DNA from: Scalesia atractyloides
Taxonomy: Eukaryota; Streptophyta; Magnoliopsida; Asterales; Asteraceae
DNA length: 64,000 nucleotides
Reading direction: 5' to 3'
Assembly (NCBI GenBank): GCA_947069175.1
Contig: CAMTDV010000012.1
Location: 39,216,341-39,280,340 of the forward strand
This document shows positions 35,546 to 47,840 of this stretch, one piece after another; the stretch's first letter is position 1, and every line of letters starts with the position of its first letter. The position numbers were made by a program, and so were the translations under genes. Below the pieces are notes generated by a model. That model made no database searches, was not told the DNA's origin, and saw only the letters and a program-made list of their open reading frames with translations.

Positions 35546-36539
35546 TGGTTTATATATAAAACAATACGATTCAATAATGTGAACGACTTGTTGATGCATT
35601 ATCCATAACACGAATGACATTCATTAGCTTTGGCCGAGCCGACCAGTAGTATGTTAGGTACCGTAGGACTAACAATCCCATTATCGGACTGTTCACTGGA
35701 TTTGTTGGAAGTTTGGGTAATGACAGAAACTGTTTCTGATTAGCAAATCATTTGTTGATTTGTTAGTCTGGTTAAAGAGACCCATTTGGTGGTCTATTAA
35801 AGATACCCTTTGGTGGTATAGTCAACACAGGTTTGAATGTGTTCACTAAAGAACGATCAAAAGTTTTCACAATTAAAAACATGGACGATTTGTTTATGAC
35901 ATGGACAATTGGTTTATGACACGGACGATTGATTTATAACACAGACAAATGGTTTATAACACGGACAAATGGTTTTGAACAATGTCACGTAATGATTTCA
36001 TTTAAAGATATAAAGCATACGAAGTTTTCTTTTGAATCAATCTATTACATGTTTATTTTACAAAAGAAACGTTTTGGTCAAGATTCATGGCTACAAGGTT
36101 TTCACAACTCTAACCAACTTGTTTTAGTTGGTTAACTGTATTGCAATATCAAACACTTTTGATAAGAGGTTTTGACTTAACGACTCTTGTAGTCGGACGA
36201 GGTGTTGCAATATTTATACAAAGCCACGAATTTGACACACTCACAAAACCTATGTACTCGCCGACATTTTTATGCTGACTCTCTTTTCATATATGTTTCA
36301 GGAGTCAATGCTTGATAATATGATGCGTGCTTCACGTAGGAATGGACGTGGGCCTTAGTGACTTAAGACATGAAAGACAGTTTATTTATGTGTTGTTCTT
36401 TTTTATCCCAAGACAATGTAAACATTTAACTTAATAAAACAAAATTTTAAATTCCATGAGTTGTGAAACAATAGTTCTGTGACATGACTCCCTGACGTTT
36501 CTGTCGCGGTTCGTTGTTTTACATGGTCGGGGTGTTACA

Positions 36540-38570
36540 AGAGACAAGGCTTTGCCTCTCGCGGGTGGTGAGGGACCTCGATCCGCACCAGAACGTTTCC
36601 TAGCTACGGGTTGGCCTATTTTCTCCACCTTTTTTCACACCCAATCACCTCTAAACCTCATTTAACACTAAACCCTAACTACCTACTATATAAACAAGCT
36701 TCCTAACCCTCTTTTTCACTTTCCAAACACTTCTAAATCATCAAAACACTCTCAAAATCTCTGGAAATTCAAGTTCAATGCAGAAACTTTCCAGGTACAA
36801 AAGTGAGTTCAAACTCACTTTTCTTCATCTTTTCTTCACCAAATCTTCATCTATAAAGCTTGGAACACCTCTAGGATTGTTTCCACAGGTTTACTATGGT
36901 AAACCAAGGTGGAACATCACCATTTTGAGGTCCAAACTTTCTGTTTTGGAAGAATATTTTGTTAAACCTTTATAAACAATGTTTTTCTTGATTCAATCTT
37001 GTGCCTACTTGTTCTTGAGCCTATGTAAGGTTATGAAACTCGTTAGGAGAAGGTTCTTATGTGTTTAAAAGGTGCAAACACCTTTAAACTTACTATATTA
37101 CTAGGGTTTATAAACTCATAAGTGAGGAAACCATCTGAGCTTGCCATAATTCTTATGGCAAGACTTGTATTTTACTATGGGTGTGAATACTTGGAAGCCT
37201 TGACTATCCTAATCTCATTCCATCACCACACTTGATGTTTTACTTTCCAAGTGGCTTGCTAGTCTTAAAGTAACATAACCCCATCTAGCCTCCAACACTT
37301 AGTTAACTCTTTCCATGTTGAGACGACTCACCCGGGTTAATCTTACTTGGCTACTTGAAGACATATTAAATAGTTGTACATTTCCTTTTTCATTCATGAC
37401 AATCCGAATCATCCTTGTGGTGATCGTTGTATTGGTGAATCATACAATGAGGTTAATCCTCCATGCTTGACTTACATGACACTCTATGAATACTCTCATG
37501 GACTTAACTTAGAATTATTATGTAAACTATATAATATATATAAACATATATTTAACCAAACCTTGATGATAATCGGATGGTTACTTGTCATGGCAGTAGG
37601 TTATATTATCTAAGTCTTGAACCTCTCGTTACGTTCTAATGGGTAACTTGACCCATGAAATCACATCAACCCTTACGAGACATATAGTGTCAAAAACAGG
37701 TGTTTAAGACTAGATAGTTACTTTATGTAAACATATTTTAATACCGAATCCAAACTCGCTACCAAATCCAAATACTCACACACCTATGTTTCCTCATGCA
37801 GGATAACTTCGGTGCTCCATCCTCCAACTCTTCATGGGATTACCAAAGGAAGTTTTGCAAAACCGTGAGTACACTCAAAAGTCCCTTTTACGGTTCACAC
37901 TTTTGGGTGCAATATGTTTAACCTATCAAATTACACATTCACACTCATACTTTATGCAGACACAAACAATCCATTCATACATGCTTAAATACGTGATACT
38001 TGATTTGTATTCTTGGAACATTCTTATGTGATTCGCTTGTTAATATCGTACGAGCTTCCCCTTAACATGTATAGCGCTATAGGAGTAACGCATCGCCCGT
38101 AGTCTTGAGGCCATGTTAAGTCTTTAATTCATGCAGTAATCAGGGGATTGACTTGTAAAATTGCATACCATGATACATTAATCTAGTTAACTATTTTTGC
38201 CATGAGGATTCGTTTAAACCTTTTTACATACTTATGTTATACTAAACTTGTGTACTAGCCAATACCTTGCGTGTTGAACTATACTTTTAAACATGTTGCG
38301 GGTTGATGATGTTGATATTGACGAAACCTAGTAGGGACAACTAAGAAACGCACCTAGAAATACTAGATTTTGTTATAGTTTTGTTGATGAATTTTCGTTG
38401 TACTTTGAATTTCCAATGGTTGTAATTTGATTCCTTATAATGTACTTGACTATGTTTATCTGTGAATGAAATCGGTTTTGAACTAAATATTGTCAACTAG
38501 TGTTATGATGACTCTTGCAATCTCATTTTCGTCCCGCCCTGATGTTTTCACCATCGGTTGGGGTGTGACA
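36540..38570 (+). mobile_element. Ty3/gypsy LTR, family E (copy E2, 5'-truncated)
   Basis: Begins abruptly at AGAGACAAGGC, one base after LTR D ends, at the point matching about 18735 in E1. It then runs in parallel with E1 to GGGGTGTGACA at 38570. It lacks the first 130 or so bases of E1. Confidence 0.8.
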
Positions 38571-39210
38571 GATTGGTATCAGAGCCTTAACTATAGGGAA
38601 TTAGAAAAAATTTCCATGATTTGACCTAGTTTATAGTTTAAGTACCATACTTGACCATTCTTGATTTCATGCTTAAAATGTCCAGATTCTTCCTACTGCT
38701 TCTATCTATTCTTTTTGTCTTAAATAAACATGTCTTTCCTAAGACGATACACAAATACACGCATGAAGACACTTATACTACAAACGAGATGATCTCACCA
38801 AAATAGGGGTGAAACCGCACTTTGGTGATCACTCTCAATCCGCGATTCATGATTTTCACAAAATTTTACCATCAAGTTAGGAGTGAATTCCTCATCTTGT
38901 TGGAAAATTTCCGTTTCATACTCTAGTTGACCCTTACCAGTGAGTTGGAATTTGCTCCTCGTTTGGTAAGTACCAACCACGTTTTGGGGAACGAAATTAT
39001 CAAGTTAGGAGTGATGTTCACATCTTGATAACTAGTCCCACTCCTCGATTTTCAATCCCTCCAAAGTTTCGAATTTTCGATCAATTAAGGACATGTAGTA
39101 ACCAGAAGGGTGAATACCGTTAACCGCTCCTCGGTGAGAGAATTCTACCTATTTGGTCAAAGCATGTTTCCCTAACGTGGAAGAACTTTCGATTCACTTT
39201 AGTAAAGTCC
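38571..39210 (+). mobile_element. PBS and leader of element E2, truncated
   Basis: PBS TGGTATCAGAGCC at 38574-38586, then the same leader as E1. At 39210/39211 it switches straight into LTR-E sequence (TGGAAATTCAAG), so gag, pol and the start of the next LTR are deleted. Confidence 0.8.
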
Positions 39211-40234
39211 TGGAAATTCAAGTTCAAGGCAGAAACTCTCGAAGTACAAAAGTGAGTTCAAACTCACTTTTCTTCATCTTTTCTTCAACAAATCTTCCTC
39301 TACAAAGCTTGGAACACCTCTAGGATTTTCTCCATAGGTTTACTATGGTAAACCAAGGTGGAACATCACCATTTTGAGTTCCAAACTTCCTATTTTGGAA
39401 GAATATTTTTTTAAACCTTTATAAACAATGTTTTTCTTGATTCAATCTTGTGCCTACTAGTTCTTGAGCCTATCTAAGGTTATGAAACTCGTTAGGAGAA
39501 GGTTCTTATGAGTTTAAGAGGTGCTAACACCTCTAAACTTTCTGTTTTACTAGGGTTTATATAACCTACAAGTAATGAAAACATCCAAGCTTGCCATAAT
39601 TCTTATGGCAAGACTTGTGTTTTGCTATGGGTGTGAATACTTGGAAGCCTTGGCTATCCTAATCTCATTCCACCACCTCTCTTGATGTTTTACTTTCCAA
39701 GTGGTTTGCTAGTCTTAAAGTAACATAACCTGTCTAGCCTCCAACACTTAGTTAACTCTTTCCATGTTGAGATGACTCACCCTGGTTAATCTTACTTGGC
39801 TACTTGAAGACGTATTAAATAGTTGTATATTTCCTTTTTCATTCATGACCATCTAAATCATCCTTGTGGTGATTTGTGTAGGGTGAATCATACAATGAGG
39901 TTAATCCTCCATGCTTGACTTATATGACACTCTATGAATACTCTTTATGGACTTAACTTAAATTATTATGTAAACTATATAATATATATAAACATATATT
40001 TAAACAAACCTTGATGATAATCGAATGGTTACTTGTCATGGCAATAGGTTATATTGTCTAAGTATGGAACATCTCATTACGTTCTAATGGGTAACTTGAC
40101 CGATGAAATCACATCAACCCTCACAGGACTTATAGTGTCAAAAACAGGTGTTTAATACTAGATAGTTACATTATGTATACATACTTTAATTCTGAATTCG
40201 AACTCGCTACCAAATCCAAATACTCACACACCTA
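39211..40234 (+). mobile_element. LTR family E fragment (copy E3)
   Basis: Matches E1 from about 18957 to about 19970, with more differences than E2. It stops matching within CACACACCTA at about 40234. Confidence 0.75.
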
Positions 40235-40257
40235 CAACACCAACACTCACCACTATC

Positions 40258-40542
40258 ATGGATGAGATGATATCGGTGGAAGAGATAATAATTGACCGGA
40301 TCAACTACTTAACAATGGGACTTGAGACTAGCTTCCAAGAAATCAACCTTTTGCACCAAAGGTTCAATATTCTTGCTATGCCTCCCATGGAACCAATCTT
40401 CCCCTAAGAAGATTGGAATCTAGCACAAGAAGTCAGCATCCCCACCGGGTGGGATGAACTTCCACCGAAACCACCTCTAGACACCCTTTATGAAGGTTCC
40501 AGTGACCATAAACCCTCTCCCATAAGAAGTTATGGATTATGA
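40258..40542 (+). pseudogene. Unrecognised coding-like fragment with one in-frame stop
   Basis: From ATG 40258 one frame reads MDEMISVEEIIIDRINYLTM, then LETSFQEINLLHQRFNIL, a TAA, then WNLAQEVSIPTGWDELPPKP, to TGA at 40540-40542. The composition (acidic helix, then Pro-rich) resembles protein-coding DNA more than its surroundings do. I cannot name it. It may be a retrotransposon or captured gene piece. Confidence 0.35.
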
Positions 40543-40555
40543 GCCTCCCTTCTTT

Positions 40556-41215
40556 TGTTAGGATCTGAGTTTGATTTTGTTTTGAATGTTTAAGATGGAA
40601 TCAATGGAAGTAGATAAACATGTATGAGTAGTGTAGCGGAAATAATTCACAACAATAGGAAGATTGCTTTCACAAACATGCTTTTATATATTTATGAATT
40701 TACGTATGCATGAACGATTACAAACTCCCCCTCAGCCAAAGATCACTCCGATTTACTTGTACACAAAATGTCAAGGTGAAGTGATGAATAGAACAGTAGA
40801 CGCACTATTCTATTTATAGTACAGAGCATATCACTAAGCATCTTATGTTGACGTCACCTTGAAAGTGACATATAACAAACTAAACAAACTACAACATCTG
40901 CTAAGCTAAACACTGCTATAAACTATACAATACAAAGTCTGATAGAAAACACTGATGAGACATCCTCTGTTGGGCTTCAACAGAGCTTTGCCTTGGCAGA
41001 CCTTTGAGTCTTCGACACAGCTTAGTCTTGCCAGACCTTAACTTTAGTCTTCAGCAGAGTTTTTGCCTTGGCAGACCTTTGAGTCTTCAGCAGAGCTTTG
41101 CCTTAGCAGACCTTTGAGTCTTCAGCAGAGCTTTCCTTGGCAGACCTTAGCTTTAGTCTTCAGTAGAGTTTTTGCCTTGGCAGACCTTTGAGTCTTCAGC
41201 AGAGCTTTGCCTTCA
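40556..41215 (-). mobile_element. Copia-like 3' end: LTR, purine tract, tandem repeats
   Basis: Minus-strand order: tandem repeats at 40971-41213, purine tract (AACTCCCCCTCAGCC on plus, 40723-40737), LTR 40556-40722 (TGTTAGGATCTGAG...GATTACA on plus). The same LTR family, in plus orientation, is at 47052-47213. The coding region is absent. What lies right of 41215 is a different repeat. Confidence 0.7.
40971..41213. repeat. Tandem repeat of about 35-base units
   Basis: About seven units of the form GAGTCTTCAGCAGAGCTTTG plus CCTTGGCAGACCTTT, with variants. Related words (AAAGCTCTGTTGAAGACT) appear in inverse orientation at about 46672, in the plus-strand relative. Confidence 0.85.
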
Positions 41216-42454
41216 CCAGGCACGCCCCCATGTCCACCAAACTGTAAGTTTTTTTATAATTCGTTACTGGCACTTTGGCCACAGGGCCATGCTCAGCTGG
41301 CATGCCCCGTGCCCAGTGCCTAGTAACCTAAAAATTTGTTGTTTAACCCCACTTTTTACACATTTAATCAAAACAAATGATATTTGGGACACATTGAAGA
41401 CAATGTGTAATTTAAGTTTGGGGGGGATGTTAAAACCTTGAGTCGTTTGTCCTAAACTCAAGCCTTACACAAAACTCGCCTTGGAAAACCGCTAATCACC
41501 CCAAATATTTTTCAAAATTTTTCAATTTTTGCTTATCTTGGTTTAGTTTGGGAAAAATAAGTTTGAAAAATTATGTTTTTACAAATTTACATCTGATAGC
41601 GTCATGATAAAAAGAACCAATTAAGAAAATTATAAAAACGGGCATAACAAATCTTTGTAAAATTTGATTATATATACACTTTTACATTATAACCTTTCCA
41701 ACAAAAGTGAGTTTTTGAGCCTTTACCGACCATACAAATACATATATATACTAATTGCTCAATTTTTCGTTTCTTGTGTGAATAGACCGTTTGGTTCTTA
41801 CAAATCTAGAATTTGCCAAAGCAATACATTCCCATCGTTACCGACATTAATCCAAGTAAGTAAATAATAGAGGCATTAGGTTACCACCCATTTTTCATTT
41901 TAAATCTTTATTTTCCTTTTCATATTCCCCTAGTTAAACCCCTTTGGGCCTTAACCCTTTCGTTTCTAAACCCGCAAAAATTATAACTTTGCAAGAACAA
42001 CCACCCACATCCACAAAAATTTCTTTTTATTTACACCATTTATTTTTAGTAACAAATTCAGTTATAAATAACAAAATATGGCTTAGTTTCAACTTTTGCT
42101 TAAAAAATATTTGTTAAAGTTTTTTTTTCTAAGCCATAAAAAATGTTTAAATGTGAACCTCTCTCTTTTGTGAACTAAATGAACCAATCCTAACCCTTAA
42201 TATTTTTTGATTAAAAGGGTATAAATGTCAAATTTCATATTTTTTTTGATTAAAAGGGTCTGAATGTCAAATTTACAACGAACCTGTGACAAGTTTGCAC
42301 CACCATAGCCCATCTAGTCCATGGTGCTCTTGGATTGATTGACAGTGATGTTTCCAATCGATGCAATTAATATTCAATTCCTATTTGATAATTAATGTTT
42401 TTTAAACTAATCTTATATTCTAATTTTGTAAGAATTAAGTTTGTAGATAGTGAG
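41216..42454 (+). mobile_element. Athila/Tat-like purine tract and LTR start, tentative
   Basis: GACACATTGAAGACAATGTG followed by TTTAAGTTTGGGGGGGATG (about 41409-41428) resembles the polypurine tract region of Athila/Tat gypsy elements. TGTTAAAACC then would start an LTR at about 41428. The rest is AT-rich without genes, and its right end is not clear. Confidence 0.4.
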
Positions 42455-43548
42455 TGTGACAACCCGTATTTTCAAGGTTAACACTGTTCACTTTCTCGAT
42501 TAATTATTTACGTTTCGTACATGCTTTCATGTTTCACGACACACGAACTAATATAAATTAGTGGGACTAGTTTCGTTTATGTGCAACTTGTTACACAAGT
42601 CATGAGTTCTTAAACCTAACACACTTAGATATATATATGTATATAAACACCTAACACCAAAATACATATGTATATAAACATCCCTAAATCCCGTAACCTA
42701 AACTCGAAACACGTTACACCCAACCCATAAACCCGGAACCTAATCTAAACCAAAAGTCGGACATCCCAACCCAATATACCAAACCCGGAACCCCAACCCG
42801 AAACCCGGACTCCATGTATACTAAACCCGGAACCTAAAACCCTTTGAAACCCGGAACCCTTACAAGTCCGGAATAATCAAATCCCCTCACAAATTCGGAA
42901 TCTATAAACCTTTGTGAAAACTCAGAACTCACCCCTCTAAAACCTGGACCTTTGGGACTTGTTACACAAACTCGGAACAAAACTTGCACCGACCTAGAGT
43001 TTGTGTATATATAAACATGTCATGCAGACCCTAATTCGTCATTTAGCTCCTGCGACTTTTCCTCCTCTCTGGACGGCAACAGTAACCCCAATCCTTCAAC
43101 TCTTTCGATTCTTCAAGCTTTCTTGATCTCTCGGTAACGTGTTTTGATCTGGCGTATAATTTTTAAGCACATGCATGATTCTTGACTGAGTTTTGTCAAT
43201 GCAAGGGTTTATTAGTATCGAGTTTCGATGAGTTTGTAACACTCCATTTTGTAGACAAAAATAAAAGTATATAAAATTTGTATTTCTTATATTGTCAAAC
43301 TAGTAAGTAATGAGTAGACTAGTCATCTAAAATGTGTGGTGGTTATACGTGCACTTAATATTATTAGAGACCGTATAATAATAATAGAATATATATTACT
43401 CCGTTTTTTATGAAACTTAGGTTAAAACGTAGATAAAAATAAGCTTGTCTCAATGACATATTCGTCGTTTTGTAAAAGTCATATTTTAAAGTTATACGAG
43501 AAAAACGAATGAATCAGCTGAATTAATTATAATGTAATATATATTATG

Positions 43549-43755
43549 AAACGAAAATAGTGATAGAATCTTCACTGAAGAATTCGAATTATATTGATTT
43601 GCATTTACTGAATCTTCCACATGAATAAAATAAACAGATAACATAGCATATAATAATTAGAAGAACTCTTGAATGACCACGTATTGGAGACCAAGCTAGA
43701 AATAGAAATCTTAACATGTAAGATATTAGTGCCAGTCTCGCTAGATGGTTTGTAT
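43549..43755. repeat. Direct repeat of about 207 bases, left copy
   Basis: Starts AACGAAAATAGTGATAG and includes TCTTCACTGAAGAATTCG. The partner is at 46371-46577 with scattered differences. Confidence 0.85.
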
Positions 43756-45622
43756 ATATATATGTATCAAACTTTATAGAAACACTTTTAACGCTTATAA
43801 CATCCACAGTTTTTAGCACCTCTACGGCTATTATTAGTAATTTTTTTTGGAGCACGGATAGATAAAATGCTACACCGACTTGTCGTAAATAGTATTCAGG
43901 TATATTTTCGTTTAAGTTTATATTTAGTTAATTATTACTTACTATTAGTATTATTATTAGTAGTGCTTTAGGGTTATTATTAGGGGTGGGTATTAGGTAG
44001 CCTAGCCTTAGATAGGCATGGACTGATCTATCATGTTTAAACAAGGCAGAGTTAACCAATATCCAACCATAATAATAACTAGTTAGGTGTACGTTACCTA
44101 ACTTAGGATAATATAAATTGTGTCAGGACCTTGAGATAGTACCTGATCATACTAGCAATTGTATCAACTGTTACGCTACTAGCAAGAGGTGAGTTTTATG
44201 AATGCTTTCTAAACGTGAACATGCTTGTCCTAAACTATAATAATATGGCATGACTGTTGTACGTGTGTATATGACCTGAGCATGACATACACATGATATA
44301 TGTGGTCCCTAATACGTGCCGGTACGACGGATTTGTCGGTACTACACCTGTGGTGTAGTGGGCATTAACTGTATGGTTATGTAAGTCACGTGTTGACATC
44401 GGGTTATGATGGCATGGGCTGGTACACGTCATGGTGAAATAATGTGATTTATAAATTGTGTATATTCATGAACTCACCAGTTATGGCTGACGTCTTTTAA
44501 GCATATGTCAAATGAAATGATGGTCACTTTTGTGCGTGTTGTTTATCCTAGACTTGTGTGGCCGGTGGAATACTCTATCCCGGATAGGTGTGATCTGGTG
44601 GAAGTGTTGTTACATCAAACTAGACTTAATCAGATTAGATGGTATCATTTGAGTTTCCAACATTTATACAATACGTTTATGATCAATAAGATACGCCCTT
44701 TATGTATCAACTGTGTCAAAAAGCATCCTTATCGGGTGGGTTGTCACAAGTTTATACGGTTATTGCAATGAATGAGCACGTATATGTTTTCATGCATGCT
44801 AGGGTTTCGATTATCACTTGATGATGATACTTGGTTGTCTAATCTGATATATTTGGGGTTGTGCATGATATACGGGTCGGATATCGGTTAAACAATATCA
44901 TAAACATATTTTTATAAAGAGCTGAAATTAGACAGATTCTGTATGAATTTTACAACCGACTTGTATTGGCTGTAACGGGGCCATCACATAACGAAATCTA
45001 CTGATTCTTGAGTCTAAGATGTAGTTCCAGGAAATAGCTTTCAAACCCCACTAGAATCATAATTTTCGACGTGTTTTGATATTTTAAATATATATTTTCC
45101 ATATCAAAGGCTCACACTGCTTTTTCCAGCAAAATTTACAGCTTTTTACGAATGTAATAACTTGATCCGTGGGTAGAGTTAATGTTTGAAATTTATAAAT
45201 TAGGTAGTTCTATGAGATTAATGTCCAATCGGAATTTCAGTAAAAGGGTTAACGAGGATTTTTAAATAAGTTTTGCCGTAAACTGTCACCAGAATGTGAC
45301 GAATCAAATCTAGGTGTGCTAAATGATTTTTCGAGTGGACTAATGATATTCTCGTAAAAATATCATAATTTTTCAAGTCCGTTTGGTATTTTATATAAAT
45401 TCCACAAAAACAGTCCAGATTTGGATGTTGAACTGAAATAGCTGAAAGTTCTTGTGTATGTTCTAAATGAGTTTGCATGATTTTCACAAGGTGTTAATGT
45501 CGTTTAATACCTAAACACATGTCATTAAAACGTGTGTGCGTAATATGTGGTAGTTACGAGTAGAATTCATGTGTGCATAATTTAACTAAAACGGGAATCA
45601 TATTAGGAGGTGGTTGACCGCT

Positions 45623-45757
45623 GCTCCTCCTGCTCCTGCTGCTGCTGCTCCTGCTGCTGCTGCTGCTATGCTACTGCTACTGCTACTGCTACTGCTACTG
45701 CTGCTGCTGCTACTGCTACTACTACTACTACTACTGCTACTACTACTACTACTACCA
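45623..45757. repeat. TGC/TAC trinucleotide microsatellite
   Basis: Mixed CTGCTC, CTG and CTACTA repeats over about 135 bases within LTR G2. No reading frame around it is credible. Confidence 0.9.
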
Positions 45758-45818
45758 TACACTTAAGATTCTAGTAGAGCAAACTAAGGTGAGTTCACAA
45801 CTCTTTACTAAAGCATGC

Positions 45819-45890
45819 GTCCCTGGTTGGGGACAACACATTTACGGTAGCCCAAGTTGGGGCTACGTGCGTGTTCCTAGTTTGGGACCA
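45819..45890 (+). repeat. Short hairpin array in LTR G2
   Basis: GTCCC/GGGAC at 45819-45834 and GTAGCCC/GGGCTAC at 45847-45866, then a decayed CCTAGTTTGGG unit. Same position relative to the GGTGAGTTCACAA block as in G1. Confidence 0.75.
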
Positions 45891-46370
45891 CACACATACT
45901 ATCCACTAGAGTTGGATTAGTACACATAACTAAATGCAACCTCTATCTGGAAATCCTTACACATTTTACCGATTCGCATGCCAGGTTGGTAGGTGGGGTA
46001 TTAGTTGATAGTGCTTTTAGGTTCGACAGACCTCACACCGTGTTCGGAGCCGGACGTGAACTACTGACCTTTCAATTTCGTCAATGCGGATAGACATTGA
46101 TGAGGGCCCAAAAACTATAACATTAGCATTCGGTAACACACAGTTTAGTTGCCTTGATGAGGGATAGCTACGTGAGTTACTTATAAGGCTTTGCATGTGA
46201 ACTTACACTTACGCTTAACTAAAATTTATGAATTTGCCAACTTTATGTTAACACACTATTGCATGCTTTGCAGGTCGTTAGGTACAACTGGATGGAGGCT
46301 TGCAATGGTTGGAGTATTGTGGGTTATTAAACTTTACATTTATATTATGCTATGAACTTGTGTTTTTGAA

Positions 46371-46577
46371 ACGAAAATAATGATAGAATCTTCACTGAAG
46401 AATTCGAATTATATTCAATTGCATTTACTGAATCTCCTACATGAATAAAATAAACAGATAACATAGTATATAAAATTAGAAAAACTCTTGAATGGCCACA
46501 TATTGGACACCAAGCTCGAAATAGAAATCTTTATATGTAAGATATTGATGTCGGTCTCGCTAGATGGTTTGTAAATA
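46371..46577. repeat. Direct repeat of about 207 bases, right copy
   Basis: Partner of 43549-43755. It begins exactly where LTR G2 stops matching G1. Confidence 0.85.
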
Positions 46578-46599
46578 TACTATTCTGTCAAGAAATAAA

Positions 46600-47227
46600 C
46601 AAGTAATGATCTATAGCACTCCCCAAAGATAGTGAATCTTAAACACTAATAGAACATCTGTTTTGAAGATTACAAAGCTCTGTTGAAGACTAGAAAGCAC
46701 TGTTGGAGAAGAAGAAACATCTATTCAAAGGCCAATGCCATGTTGAAGACAAAGCACCGGTGGTGAACCAAACATCTGTTAAGCATAAACAGATATTTGG
46801 AACTAGTCAACAGAGGTATAAAGAACATACGTTATTAATGTAACAATGTTAGTTAAAACACATGTTTCTAACATCCGTGGAATATTTTTGTTAGAAATGT
46901 TAGATATCGTTATCAGGGTGATGTCAGCCCTAGTTGCGAACAAATGTTAGTACTTAGTGTAAATAGATCTCACATGTTAGAGATCTATTTCATCACATCA
47001 AATAAATTCATTTTATATGAACAGAATATGAGTGATCAGGCTAAGGGGGAGTGTAAAATCATTCTTTAATCTCTTAATCATAATCATTAATACAAGTTAG
47101 ATATCTTTTCAAATTTGTGTGTTCGTATAATTCCGCTGCAATTCCAGCTTATACTATCATTCTTGCATAAATAGTTTAGCTAAAGCACACAAGTTAAAAC
47201 TCAGATCCTAACAACTGATATCAGAGC
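46600..47227 (+). mobile_element. Copia-like 3' region with LTR flanked by both PPT and PBS
   Basis: Purine tract CTAAGGGGGAG (about 47041-47051), LTR TGTAAAATCATTC to CAGATCCTAACA (47052-47213), then PBS TGATATCAGAGC (47216-47227), typical of Copia. A purine tract before and a PBS after the same LTR is not the normal layout of a single insertion. Confidence 0.65.
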
Positions 47228-47754
47228 TTGGTCATATTAAACTTGATTTCACTAGTAGTTTAATACAACAAGATCAGCTCACAAAATTGATAACCAACTG
47301 TTCGTTTTATCAAAATTCAGAGTTTAACGTATCAAATTCAAAAACTTTTTGTACATACTCTGTTTTTCACAAAGATCAAAAGGAATTACACTAAACAATC
47401 ATAACTCCCAGGTTTCAGCAACAAGCATTCGGTGCTTGTCAGATTAGAATACAATATCTATGTAACATCTATGTAAAACGAATTGTAGAAAAACCGACTC
47501 GTTTGTAAACCAGATTTTTTGCGTAATAAATAAAAAATGGAATTTTAATATTACTTGTTATTTGATATTGTATTTGTACTAAACTAAGTAATATAATTAA
47601 TTAAAACTTTAAAGTATTGTTTTATAAGAAAACCTTGTTAGTTCCGTTAAATATTATATAAGAGAAACATTAACTAGGTTTGTTAGTTATAAGTCTAGGG
47701 CCGAAGTGTAAATACATCTCAAACTTGATATAAAAGAACACATAAAAGGAGGCG
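47228..47754. other. AT-rich, no gene
   Basis: Possible Copia leader at the left, then AT-rich DNA. Nothing else is supported. Confidence 0.4.
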
Positions 47755-47838
47755 TGGGGCGGGAGATAGGATTCGAACCCGGGTCTCTACCCATGCCAAA
47801 CACAACGCGACACACAAACAACAAAACCACCGCGTCTG
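47755..47838 (-). other. Isolated tRNA-like module beside LTR I
   Basis: On the minus strand a consensus B-box GGTTCGAATCC in CCCGGGTTCGAATCC (about 47770-47784), with TTTT downstream (about 47745). The A-box side is weak (GCGGTGG). It abuts the LTR I start at 47841, so LTR I may have landed in a module of an older LTR. Confidence 0.5.
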
Positions 47839-47840
47839 TT

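Larger units (their letters stand above)
24835..36539 (+). mobile_element. Ty3/gypsy 3' LTR, family D, split by element C
   Basis: Starts TGTGACATTTGTGCC right after the purine tract and ends GGTCGGGGTGTTACA. It occupies 24835-25273 and 34041-36539. The middle is element C with target duplication CTTAA (25269-25273 and 34036-34040). Joined, it is about 2.9 kb. A TATA-like CTATAAATACC lies near 34115. It does not match LTR E, so E1 and this LTR are not the two ends of one element. Confidence 0.8.
42455..46370 (+). mobile_element. LTR family G (copy G2), interrupted
   Basis: Starts TGTGACAACCCGTATT. The first part (to about 43230) and the last part (about 44800-46370, with AAGGTGAGTTCACAA and TTTGCCAACTTTATGTTAACA) match the layout of G1. 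The middle is another LTR-like insertion beginning TGTAACACTCCATTTTG at about 43236. The right end is lost at about 46370. Confidence 0.55.

Noticed and set aside
45623..45757. Trinucleotide run as a homopolymeric amino-acid coding repeat
   Set aside because: It is within LTR G2 and no frame around it stays open in a credible way.
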